A DNA stretch of 64,000 nt from Mrakia gelida. Its lineage: Eukaryota > Basidiomycota > Tremellomycetes > Cystofilobasidiales > Mrakiaceae. The notes beneath the pieces are model-generated. The model searched no databases, was not told the DNA's origin, and saw nothing but the letters and a program-made list of their open reading frames with translations. The stretch lies in NCBI GenBank assembly GCA_024345305.1, contig BRON01000006.1:1240001-1304000 (forward strand). Direction: 5' to 3'. Both the position numbers and the translations under genes were made by a program. Each line of letters starts with the position of its first letter. Within the stretch, counting starts at the first letter, position 1. Shown here piece by piece: positions 23,329-33,461 of the stretch.

Positions 23329-24513
23329 GGGTGGAGGGAGAATCGAGTCGACGTCGCTCCTCCGCGTCGAGATACTCCTTGACGAAGGGGATCGCTGCGT
23401 ACTTACTTCTTCCATCGTGCACCCAGATATTACGTCGTCTAACATCTTGTTGTCTTGCAGCCAGCCCGACGACCGTCTGCAACCAGTCTTCTTGCTCATC
23501 CTGCCGTTGCAGTCTGGATGTTGGCCGCTCGATCTGTTTCGGAGTTTGTCCACTCTGCTTTGACATCTGATGGGTTGTCAAGCAAGGTCCAACTCGCTTT
23601 CCCAGCTAACACACACCTGTTTCATTGCCTCATGTCGCGCGAACAACCAGTCCGCCAGAGTCCTCCTTGCGAAAAAGGAAGCTGACCTTCAAGAGCTTGC
23701 CGCAGACCTAAAGAAACTAGAGCTACAAATCAGGGCCAAGGAGTCAGCCTTACGAGCACAGCAGAGAAGGTGAGCCGCGGCGTACAGAAAGCCCTTTATT
23801 TGAGGACGATCCAAAGGATCCGATTGACGCGTCCCTCGGATTTTTACAATAGACTTCGTGCTACTCTCTCGCCGTCGCCAGAGCTGTGATGAGTCGACAA
23901 GAGAGTAGTGACTGCTTCGAAGAACTCGAAAACGCTGAGGTCAAGGAGTAGGTGACGTCTCAGCTTTTCATCCTGTTTGCGTTTCACTTCCTTTCATCCA
24001 TTCCATCTGTTCTCCCCCTTTATGATACTTCCCTTTCACTCTCAATACTTATGTTATACACGATGTCCATCCTTGCCTCCTTTGCAATTTTGCCTATTAT
24101 ATCTCTTTGCTATCTAGTATCGTTGATTACTCCTTATCATGGCCCATGCACACCGAGTCACCTCGGAAACGTTTTCTACTTCTTTAAGCTGAGGCTCAGA
24201 ATTGCCGATTACTTCACATCGGATTCTGCCCTTGGATGCTGCCTGTTGTTGACGGCGGAAGGCCGAGCAGCATAGGGAAATCCTCAGTTTCCATTTGGCT
24301 GTTGTGAAAGTGAGCGCTGCAGGAACAAGTTAGATATATATGCAAGTAAGGTAACTTAAACTAGGACTCACCTGCAGGGGATGACTTCAGTACAAGAAGA
24401 GAAGCATCTCCTGCGAGGTCTCTGCTGGCCTCATGTCCCCCAAGTCCATTTCACAGAACCTCATGGAAACTAACTAAGACTAGAAAGCGACTCGCCGCGT
24501 CGACGCAGCTCGC
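23329..24513. other. Unassigned sequence between element A and the MFS remnant
   Basis: A minus-strand frame next to element A (about 23340-23580) reads DEQEDWLQTVVGLAARQQ and KYAAIPFVKEYLDAEERRR and looks protein-like. It contains a perfect GTAAGT donor after HDGR. It could be the upstream exon of the gene cut by element A, but the reading frames do not join. A plus-strand frame at about 23640-23773 is a predicted coiled coil (AKKEADLQELAADLKKLELQ). Neither can be named. A short AT-rich block at 24310-24400 resembles the duplicated motif at 27991-28089. Confidence 0.35.
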
Positions 24514-26086
24514 TCATTGCTCTCCGCTTTCGACAGGTTTATCGGCAGCCTCTTCAAGGGCGTATGCGTCTGGGTCGGCAACGGTGGGGGAGGATGGCAG
24601 AGAAGGCTTGGGAGGAAGGCCGGTGGAAGCGAAGTTGGAGAAGGACCGGATCTTGGACCGTACTAGATCGAGTAAGGAGGTGAGGAAGGACAATGGTAAG
24701 CTTTTGAATCGCAGCGTATAGTGACGGACCAAGACAGGGGGTGAAAACTAACCTTGTAGAATAAGAAAGGCATCGACAGGCAAAGGAGCGAGAGGGAGCC
24801 GACCAGAGTCCCGGCCCAGTTCAGTCCGAGGTTGGTGTAAAGCGCTTTAGCGAAAAGGGGGAAGACGGCTCCGAGGATGGCTCGTAAGATAGCGTTAGAG
24901 GCGAGGGCAGAAGCGGCGTAGAGTTGATAGCTGTCGATGAGGTACGAGATGACAGAGACGAAAACAAGCTGAAGGAGAGACAGTGAAGGGTGAGCAAACG
25001 CGATAGACGTCCCGATGAGATGGGGATTCAACTCACGGCCATGCCCATTCCGAATGGCACACCAGCAAGGACGGGAGCGATCCAGTGGATGTGAGGGTTT
25101 GAAGTCCAGGCAAACCAAAAAAGACCTGATGAAGAGGAGAACGTCAGTCAGGTGGATGAGCGTTGAAAGTTCGGTCCTTATTAAGAACAGCAAAGATAGG
25201 CACTCACCGATGGGCAGAAGGACCGAACCGACCATCGCCTGGAAAAGTCGAGCCTCAGGAGAAGCTCGACCAGTCGGAGAAGATCTTGTCGCTCGCATGT
25301 AGAACCACTGGCCGCCAACCGCTCCGGCGGAGGTTCCGACACAGAGTCCAACACCAATCCCGATAAACGCTATCCGCCCAAACCAGCGGACCACCCTCGA
25401 CCCTGCTGAAAGACAATCGGGAAAGCGGCAAACAGAAGATATAGGGCACCATAGACGATGGAAATATAGATTGAGAGAAGGAGGACGATAGGTTCCTTGA
25501 AGAGAAGGACAAAAGGTCGGGAAAGGTTGATCTTGAAGGCATCGCTCAAAGTCCTAGTGTTTGCCTTGTCGAACTTGGAATGTAAATCACAACGCCACCT
25601 GATGCCTTCGTCAAAGACTTGGCCTTCTGTCGAAGCAGGACGGGAGCATAGCTGAAGGATATGCGGATCGGACTATGTCAGCGAGGAAATAAGAGATCAT
25701 TGAAGGACACGGTTGACTTACGTCTCGGGAGCAAAGAAAAAAGAGACAATGAACGTGGCGCCGGCGAAAGCGAACATGACCCAAAAAACGTTACGCCAAT
25801 TGGAGGGAGCAGTGAAGCCCCCGACGATAGGACCGATGACGGGACCGAGGAAAGGCGCGAGCGCGAAGACGGACGTGGCGGTTCCTTGCTCTTGAGCAGA
25901 GAACATGTCGGCGATGGAACCTCCCTAGCAAAATAAAGAAAAGAAAAAAACTTCAGACCATATAAAAGCAGGAGAGGAATCAGGGAAGCAATACGCACAG
26001 AGTTGGTCAAGGGGGCAGCACCGAAAAAAACAGCGAAAAACCTGGTGATGAGGACGGTCTCAACATTTTGTCCGAGGGCTCCTCCG
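24514..26086 (-). pseudogene. MFS drug/polyamine transporter (DHA1-like), 5'-truncated and frameshifted
   Basis: Exons on the minus strand spell a major facilitator of the fungal DHA1 type: LGQNVETVLITRFFAVFFGA, GSIADMFSAQEQGTATSVFA, LAPFLGPVIGPIVGGF, SNWRNVFWVMFAFAGATFIV, then [58 protein letters not shown] and GLNWAGTLVGSLSLLCLSMP. It ends PVESGEQ stop. APFLGPVIGP is the motif-C-like antiporter signature of this group. Two lesions are visible. No exon for the first membrane helices is found upstream of the acceptor at 26086. The loop between [13 protein letters not shown] and [16 protein letters not shown] needs a one-base shift. It is probably non-functional. Confidence 0.75.
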
Positions 26087-27272
26087 CTGTGAGAACAAAA
26101 GAGAGCGTAGTCAGCCGTTTATACCCAAACACACCACCCTCCATCTCATCAACCCATCGTCTACAACACTCCTTTTCCCTCGACTTCGTAGTCTTCTCCT
26201 GCCCGCTCTCGTACGTTTTCTCTCTCTTTCTGCCTCGGTCTTGCCTCTCTCACCGGTCACCTACCTCCACTTCCCGGCCTTACGCTTGCTCTCCCATGCC
26301 AGGCTGCGGAACCCTCGATTTAGTATAAAAAGAATCGCGATTAGCGCCCTCCTTGCCAACCATCACTTGCTTCCCTTGGATTTGATCACTTTCTCGACTC
26401 CCGTTCCCTTCCAGACTCCCGACTTGCTTCTCAAGACTCAGAATCCCTTTTCATCACCCGACTCAGCTCAACAGAAAGTCCACCGTCCAACTCCAAAGCC
26501 TCGTTCGAGCTCACACCTCTTCGAGCACTCGCCATCGTTCTCCTCCCCGAGTCGACAGAGCTACCCTCCGAATCCCCTCGCACCTTTACTCATGAGCAAA
26601 ACGCCCACAACGGAAGTACTTCGAGACCATCCTTCGATCATCGGCCAAGTTTATGCTACTTCAGCTAGCTCGAATGTTCGCTGAGGAGGAGGAGCGGGTT
26701 GTGGGAGAGTTTTAGGTTCGTGTCGTGACGAGGGACCAGAGTTAGGGCGAAGAAGCGCCGACTCATCAGACTCGTCAGATTGTTCCTAGATATTGATTCG
26801 AGCGTTTTCTTCTTCGTCATCCAAAGCTTGTAGGTGCTACCTCTCCGACGCTCTGCTGGATGATGCCTTGCATCCTCTCGTCGGGGTCCAAGGGAAAACA
26901 AAGCGATCGTTTCGTTGCGACGAGACGGGACGATCCTCAACTCTCCGTCTTCTTCTTCCTCCTTTTCTTCCTCCTCGGGCATCAAGATATACGAAGAGTG
27001 GCTCCCAAACCCTCTCCCTTCACACGCTTCTCCCTCTATCAGCAAGTCCTCGCGATCTGGCCTGAACGTGCCTGGATGTGGGGGGAGGGAGATCGAGCAC
27101 GACGGATCCGAACTTCGAGAACCGGAGAGGACGTCGGTGATCTCACTCACCACTAGCGCATCCGACGTTCTTCCCCTTTTTTTTCGAGCTAGGCAGACAT
27201 CCGTTCATCTTTCTCAGGTCCCGTGAGTCTAGTTTGCGCTCGCTGAGGTCATTTCTCGACTATAAAAGACGC
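26087..27272. other. No recognised gene
   Basis: The expected first exons of the MFS gene are not visible in 26090-26330. A 30-codon frame starting at 26592 (MSKTPTTEVLRDHPSIIGQV) has no support beyond its ATG. A minus-strand Glu-rich frame at 26665-27153 may be compositional. I see no RNA gene. Confidence 0.4.
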
Positions 27273-28394
27273 TCAGGCTGACCTCGCTTCGTTGCGCATC
27301 CAACACAATTTCCTCCTCTCCCTCCTACCATCCTGAATCGACTTCCTCACCTCCGTCAACTCGCTTGTGCTCTCGTCCATGTCGTCCTTCGCCTTCTTGG
27401 TCTGCACGGCGAGCTCACACAGGAACGAGACGATCTCGAGCTTGTAGACCGAGTGGAGGGAGTAGTACTTCTGCGAGGGGTCGACCGGTCGAAGGATCTC
27501 GTTCCATCTCCATCTCCCCATCCTCGTCCTCCTCCTCATCGAGCAACCTCTGCCTCTCTCCATAACTCGCGAGAGGTCGAGCCCCAACGGCGTCCTTGGC
27601 TCCCGTGGTGTCCTTCATGATGAGGTTGAGGAGGGTGGCGTTGATTTCGACGAGGAGAGGGTGAGGAGGGTCCGAGAGGTTGTAGTGCAGGGAGGCTTCG
27701 AAGTCGTCGAGGGAGAACGAGGAGAGGGTGAGGGGTTTACTGCGAAGCGAGAAGGTGAAAGAAGAGCGAGAGGTCAGCGAGGGGGAGGGGAGAGAAGGGA
27801 GGAAAGAGAGAGAGAGCTCACTCGTAGTCTAGGAAGATCTCCCCAGTCTGCTTGATATAGAAGAAATCAGGGTCCTGATCCCTGGCGAGCGGTTTGGCAG
27901 ATTTTTCGTTCCCGTTCGCGTCCAGGGTGGAGGTAGAGGCGGCAGGGTTGGCGGAAGGAGGAGGGAGGGAAGTGTTGTGGGGTTTCGGCTCTAGAGGAGG
28001 ATGGTCTTCAGTACAAGTTATATATAAACGAGATCCAGTAGCGAGAGATGGTAGAACTCACCTGGAGGAGGATGGTCTTCAGTACAAGTGAAGAACCTCC
28101 GTGAAGAACCTCCTCCTCTCAGTGTGAGCCCTCCTTATATAATCTACGAGAACCCTCCGCAGCACCTATGACGTATCTACTCTTACAAGAGATGACTAAG
28201 CTACCTACGGAGAAACTACTGGAACTATGGAGAAGAGAGAAGGTGCTAGAAACGACTCGACGCGGCTCGTCTCAATGACGCACTTCTCAACAGGAAGAAC
28301 CTGAAGCCACCGAGGTCGCGTCGTTCAAGGATCCGATGGCAGAGAGGTCGGGAACATCCTTGAAAACGACCTTCTTGCGTCGAACGAGGACCAT
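27273..28394 (-). pseudogene. DDT/WHIM-domain chromatin-remodelling protein (Itc1/WSTF-like N-terminus), decayed
   Basis: The ATG at 28394 starts MVLVRRKKVVFKDVPDL, like the MVLxKRKxxxLP start of Itc1/ACF1-type ISWI partners. Later minus-strand exons read ARDQDPDFFYIKQTGEIFLD (a tyrosine-rich WAC-like edge), then LSSFSLDDFEASLHYNLSDP and LLVEINATLLNLIM. These match the DDT domain (FTLDDFExAL...LLxEIHxxLL). Then YYSLHSVYKLEIVSFLCELA and QTKKAKDDMDESTSELTEVR match the WHIM1 motif. An acidic linker (LLDEEEDEDGEMEMERD) lies between. The DDT and WHIM parts lie in different frames and meet around 27480 without a visible intron, so a frameshift is likely. The rest of such a protein is not found downstream. 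DDT-WHIM modules bind ISWI ATPases and linker DNA. Confidence 0.6.
27991..28089. repeat. 28-bp direct repeat flanking a 71-nt intron
   Basis: A 28-bp sequence containing GATGGTCTTCAGTACAAG occurs at 27991-28018 and 28062-28089, 71 bp apart. On the minus strand each copy ends in CAG or TAG. The first is followed by GTGAGT and the second by exon-like AGCCGAAACC, so the 71-nt spacing equals a candidate GT-AG intron of the DDT gene. Expression evidence would be needed to show it is spliced. Confidence 0.6.
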
Positions 28395-30246
28395 AGAAGG
28401 CGAGAGGGAGAGGAGGTAAGGGAGGAGAGGAGAGGAGGGAGAAGAAGGGGGGAAGCGCGTGAAGGGTCGTGCGTTCGTCCAAGGAGGGAAGGAGGAGGAG
28501 GAGAGTGCGAGCTCAACCAAAGGAGGAGGAGAGGTGAAGGTTTCTCGACTCGGTCGGCGAGGGTTTTTTTTATAAAAAAAATGTGGAAGAGGAGGGTAGG
28601 TGGTGATGAGGATGAAGGTGAAGCTGAGGAAGGTGGATCGTCGTTGAGTTCTGACGAAGGAGGAGGAGGCCTCAAGAGCTCGTGCGCGAGAGGTCGAGCG
28701 AGAGGATGAAAGAATGTACATACCTTCAGCAGGTAAAGCGGGCGATGCGGTTGCAGAAGTGGAGGAAAGGCTGGAAAGAGGAGAAGAGGATAGAAGGCGG
28801 GAGGTCGAGGTCGCCTCCGGCAGAACCTCCTACTCTGGTCCCTCCTCCTCTTCCTCCTCCTCCTCGCCGGAGGCTCCGATGGCTCCAATGCAGGAGGAGC
28901 GGGTTTGGGTTTCGAAAGAAGAGCATGGTGTTCTGAGGACTGGAAAGAGCAGGGGAAGATGAGCTTCGTCACTTCGTCGAGCAGAACGACCAACAATAAG
29001 GACGACCTACGGCGCTTGTGCTGGTAGAACCTTCGTCTACGGGTTGAGAAGAGAGTCTACGACTTCGACGAACGATAGAGCTGGGCTTGGGAGACATGAG
29101 GAGGAGTCGAGGGGAAGAAAAGCGCTTGGTTCGGTGGAGGGGGAGGAGCGAGGAGGGAGGGACCGTTGGAAGAAGGTAGTAGGACAACAGGCGACCTTGG
29201 TCGAAGATAGGGATGAAGGACATCTGGGGAAGGGGGTAAGATCGAGATCGTTGCTACTAGGACGCAGTGGTGGTGGTGGTTGCGATCTCAAAGAGATTCG
29301 AGCGACGTCGTCGCAAGGTTAATTCAGCCCGAGGCCGACGAGTTACTACCTCTCCTTCCTCCTCCGAGAGGTCTCGGATCGTATAGACTCTTCAGCCACT
29401 GGCCCTGAGGAAGTCACAGATAAGAAGAAAAGATTCGCCAGGACGCAATCAGCATCTCTTGCGTCTGATCGAGCTGCCGAAACCGCTTCCACTTCCACTG
29501 TACTTCTGCAGAAAATCGGACTAGTCAAGAAGTCGAGGGCTGACCTTCCCTCTTTTTCTGCCTTAAATGTCTCTCGCCCTTTCCTCCCCCATCTCTCCAA
29601 CCCCTGTCTCTCCCAGTAAGCAGGTGCTTCCGTCTCGGCTACTCCTCTTTTCTCCCCTACGAGACGAGTGGAAGACCATCCAGAGCAGAAGAGGGTAGCG
29701 TTCAGTAGGAAAGAGGTCGAATCCGGTGGAGAAGGTTGTGTTTCCAGTCGAGCAGAAAGAGCAGATTCAATGGTTGTACGGGTGGTTCAAGCGAGGAAGC
29801 GGAGGGAGGAACGAGGGTGAGCTTGGGGCTCGAGACGCAGACGGCGTGTAGTTGCCGAACCAACTTCTTGGCCTGGATACATGCTGAGAAGACAGGATAA
29901 TTGATCATCAAGGCTACGTTCCAGGAGAACAGGCGAGAAGGACAAAACAAAGGGTTGCGAGCTCAACTCGAACGACAGTGACGGTGTGAAAGGACCGGTG
30001 TAGGCGGATCGTCGCTTGTCGAGCTCTTCTTCTATGGATTCCGGGTGACCAGCGAAGTCTTGACCTCGCTGCTGCTTCGAGGAGGAGGGAACAGTATATT
30101 CGGCAAACCTCTTTCGAAGACATGCTGGTCGCAAGGAGGAGCTCGAAGCGGTTTTATAAGCGAAGGCTCAGTCGCTCCTTCTCCCTTCCCCCAACTCCCA
30201 GCATCTCTCATCACCCCTTCCTCCGCTCTTCTCTCTTACTTACACG
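28395..30246. other. Promoter side of the DDT gene and unassigned sequence
   Basis: The frames at 28300-29300 are GC/GA-rich and probably non-coding. A minus-strand segment around 29700-30050 (IRLHRSFHTVTV, a possible intron, then QAKKLVRQLHAVCV) resembles the LYRxVxV pattern of fungal F-box-like proteins. It could be a remnant related to the neighbouring F-box-like gene at 30247, but it is too short to name. Confidence 0.35.
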
Positions 30247-31176
30247 ATGCTCATCCGACGAACCGCCCCCCGAAGCACCACCTCCTCGTCCTCCTCGTCG
30301 TCTCTCGTCGTCGATGCTGGTGTACGGACCTTCCCTACCGTCCCCGAGCTCATCTGGATCATGTGTGCTTTCGCCACCGAAAGAACCCTCGCTAGTCTCG
30401 CTCGAGTCTCAAAAGACATCAGCTTCTTCGCTCTAGAGGCTCTGTACGCGGAGGTCGTCATCGTCCACGCTGTGAGTCCTGGGTCTGGAGTCTTGGGTGA
30501 GGAAGAGAGGAGACCTTCATCGGTGCATGCTCCAACTGACGCTCTCTTCCTCTCCTTCCCACTTCCCATCCGTTCCCTACTCTCTTCAACCCACCAGGAG
30601 CAGTACCTCTCGCTCTTCGATTCCAGTCCCACCTCCAACCTCCGAACGAAGACCAAATCCCTCGACATCCGAGCGTCGCCCTCCTCCGAACTCAACGACC
30701 TGGGCTTCTTCCATCCCTTCGAGAAGAAGCCTCTCAAGATCGACAAGGTCGTCTACCACTATGGGGACTATTAGGGCAGTACATGGAGCCTCTTCCCGAC
30801 GGACACCTTTACCAAACTCTTCTCTCCTTCGTCGATCGAGATCCGTACGTCAACCCAGAACCCGCTCGACCTCCTCCTTCAACTCTCGGCCGTTGGTTCC
30901 TTCTTTCATCACCCTGTCACTAGCGCCAACCTCACCTCCATCATCGTCTCCCTTGGAAGCACTCCACTCCAGCAATTCCTCTATCGTCCCCTATCATCAA
31001 GCAGGAAGCTTCGTCTCGAGCGAATCGATGTTCGGCTCGGTCCTGGCGTCACGCCCGAGGACTGGGAGACGGACCTCGAGGCATGGTTCGTCCTACACCG
31101 AACCGGGAGATGGAGCAATGGGTGGAAGAAGAGGGAAGCGAACTGGAGAAGAGTGATGGTCCTCGAGGTGGCGTGA
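30247..31176 (+). pseudogene. F-box-like protein gene with an internal in-frame TAG
   Basis: The ATG at 30247 begins a Ser-rich leader followed by FPTVPELIWIMCAFATERTL and ARVSKDISFFALEALYAEVV, a helical pattern like the F-box/LRR-type N-termini common in basidiomycetes. Exon 1 ends at 30471 (GTGAGT) and exon 2 starts at 30598 (CCACCAG acceptor) in the same phase. The frame reads KKPLKIDKVVYHYGDY and meets TAG at 30772-30774. It then continues open for 133 more codons (GSTWSLFPTDTFTKLF, DLLLQLSAVGSFFHHP, RLGPGVTPEDWETDLEAWF) to TGA at 31174-31176. The tail is clearly protein-like, so either the TAG is a nonsense mutation or it is read through. F-box proteins recruit substrates to SCF ubiquitin ligases. 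Confidence 0.55.
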
Positions 31177-32423
31177 GGAAGGGGTCAGTTGGTGGGAGGG
31201 AGTGGGAGGGATCGAGGTCTTACTACAGCTTTTGCATAGATCTTTACCTAGCTTCCCATCCTTTCATCTCTGTGTCTCCATAAGGTGTGAAGAACGATCG
31301 ATTCCTCGACTGTAAGGCTTCCTCGCCCTCCCATCAATCCAAGAGGAAAGCAATGGGTCGAAGGAAGAGAAGGAGAAGCTTCAGTCTTGCTCCCTCCGCG
31401 TCCTCTATTTCTTTTTCACCTTCCCAGTTTGATCCTCCACTCTTTCGATCCTGAAGCTCGTTCGAGAAGGTATCTTCATCCCGATTGGCTAATTTCGGCT
31501 ATTCGGCGGGTCAAGCTTGAAACGCCTGGGGTTTCGGTCGTCTGTCGACGTAGTCAATCCGATGGAATGATTCTGCTTTCTCGAGCGGGAGCGCTTTGCT
31601 GTTTTCGATCGAACCTTTAGGCCTTCGCCTTCAGGCTGTAATATACTGCGTCCACTTCGGATGACTACAGATCTCAATCAGCCGTAGCCTCGATCCCAGG
31701 TTTGCCTTCGTCTCCTGAGTGAGCTTGCAATGACTCTCGTTTTCATTCCTCCTTTGCGTTGACTCCCTTACCCTACCTCTGCTCCAGACTATGTCAGCTC
31801 GACCGTTTTCCGCTTAAGAGCCTGCTCGACTCCATTCAGAGGCTTCCATTCGGTTCGTCTCGTTCAAGGTGTCCCATCTCGTCTGCTCTCTCCTCCTTGT
31901 TTTCTTTTTTCTTTTCTTTTTTGCTCTTGCTTCGACGCGGACTCTGAAACACGGTTTTAAAACATCAGTCAAGTTCACGCTAGACCCGCAGGCTCAGATG
32001 CTTTGGTGGAAGAGAGAGGTTGTCGATGACTTCCGAGTTCACGATGTGAAGATGGACGGGAAGGAAGAGGTCGGCGCGGCTACGCGTCAGAATGATCGAT
32101 ATCACTGACATAGTTCCCCTCCGCATCGTAAACTGGTATGTGCGGACTCTCCGACGTTCTACGTTATGATGACTTACAAGTTCGATGAGCTCGGGCACAA
32201 AGGGAAGAGGTACAGGAAGTAGTGCGCGAACGAAATAAGATCTCTTCGACGAGAGGAAGATGAGGCTGGATTTCTCTCCAAGCGGACACCGACCGATCCT
32301 TGAGTAGGAAAAGGCAGGAGCAAAACAGAAGTTTTGATGACGAAGAGAATAGAACGCTACGACGTGGATTTTAGAAAGCTGAGAGAAATATATGTGATCC
32401 GCATACCCAAGATAGTCATCTCC
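31177..32423. other. No recognised gene
   Basis: Short frames only; none has a domain or splice pattern I can support. A T-rich stretch lies at about 31890-31925. The right part would be the 3' UTR side of the capping-enzyme remnant. Confidence 0.45.
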
Positions 32424-33234
32424 TCAACCCCTCCCCTCAACTTCCCTAATCCCTTCACTGCGCCCGGTGTTGTCATCGTTCCACCACCACCTTCCCCTGC
32501 TACTTTTTTGGATCTGACTGCAGCCTCTCTTCATATGCTCCTGCTTCGACTGGGGGTGATATCGCTGCGGCGATGATTGTAGGCGGAAGGGCAAGGCGGG
32601 TTCTGGTGAGAGAACTGACGCTCCGGCTCCGAAGAGCAGCTGCTGTTGTCCGCGGTCAGGTTCGCGAGCTTGCCATGCCGAGCGGACGCGTTGAGAGGAC
32701 TGGACAATCTTTAAACAGTGGGAGAGAAGAGCCATGGAGTGTTAAGAGGGCAGATAGATGAGCTCAGAATACAAGAGATGATCAAAAAGGGTACAGACCT
32801 CAGAAGCCTCGATCCCGTGGATTATACACTTGAGGATACTCTGTACAGTGGTTGAGTGGTTCCCGTGAACTTTGTCGTCTCGAATGCGGCGGATGACCCA
32901 ATTATCGGTTCCGGCGGACCAGGTCGCTTCGACGATTCTGTCGTCGTACTGAGTTGAGGAGCGCTTCATCCTGAAATGAAAAGTACGTCGATGAGTCAAT
33001 ATGAGGTGGATCTATGTCAGGAGAAGACACGAGGCGAGGGCACATCTCAGGAGAAGAAATTAAGAAAGCAACGAAAATGAACACGACTTCTGGACTTACT
33101 GCTCCCACTCCTCCTCTGAAACAGTCAGCGTGTCAAAGAACTCATACTCCTCTTCCCCAAGCCATTGGTGAAGCTTGAATATCGGCATAGCGGAGAAGTC
33201 CGGAAAGGCGGCGGAGGCGGGTTGAGGGGGGAAG
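32424..33234 (-). pseudogene. CEG1-like: mRNA guanylyltransferase (capping enzyme alpha), C-terminal part after the copia insertion
   Basis: On the minus strand, immediately after element C, the exon continues PQPASAAFPDFSAMPIFKLH, WLGEEEYEFFDTLTVSEEEW and a GTAAGT donor. The next exon (about 32798-32960) reads RIVEATWSAGTDNWVIRRIR, DDKVHGNHSTTVQSILKCII and ends before GTCTGT. The last exon begins IVQSSQRVRSAWQAREP. The RIRDDKVHGNH block is motif VI (RxRDDKxxGN) of eukaryotic GTP-RNA guanylyltransferases and lies in the OB-fold C-terminal domain. The last exon matches the terminal IRxAWKxRE helix. The frame then runs on to 32424, but the true stop is uncertain. Confidence 0.8.
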
Positions 33235-33461
33235 TGTTGTTGGGTCGTCCACTTGAGCTTAGGGATGTCTGCAGGATGTGGTTCAAAGCTTGTTGTATAA
33301 AGCTAGCTACTCGAAAGGTTTATATACTATGGAAATGGTCACGTGATCTGAAGGTAGCTTACAAAGCTGTTTACGAAGAATGGTTACTAACAAGGGGACT
33401 GAACGAGACGCGTTACTAAGCTACCACGTAAGACCTCTCTGCGAGTCGCCACCTTCCAACA
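33235..33461 (-). repeat. 3' LTR of element C
   Basis: It is 227 bp with complete TG...CA ends. It also encodes the last 16 residues and the stop of the polyprotein. It appears identical to the 5' LTRs of elements D and E at the diagnostic sites (TTGTTAG, ACGTGGTAG). Confidence 0.95.
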
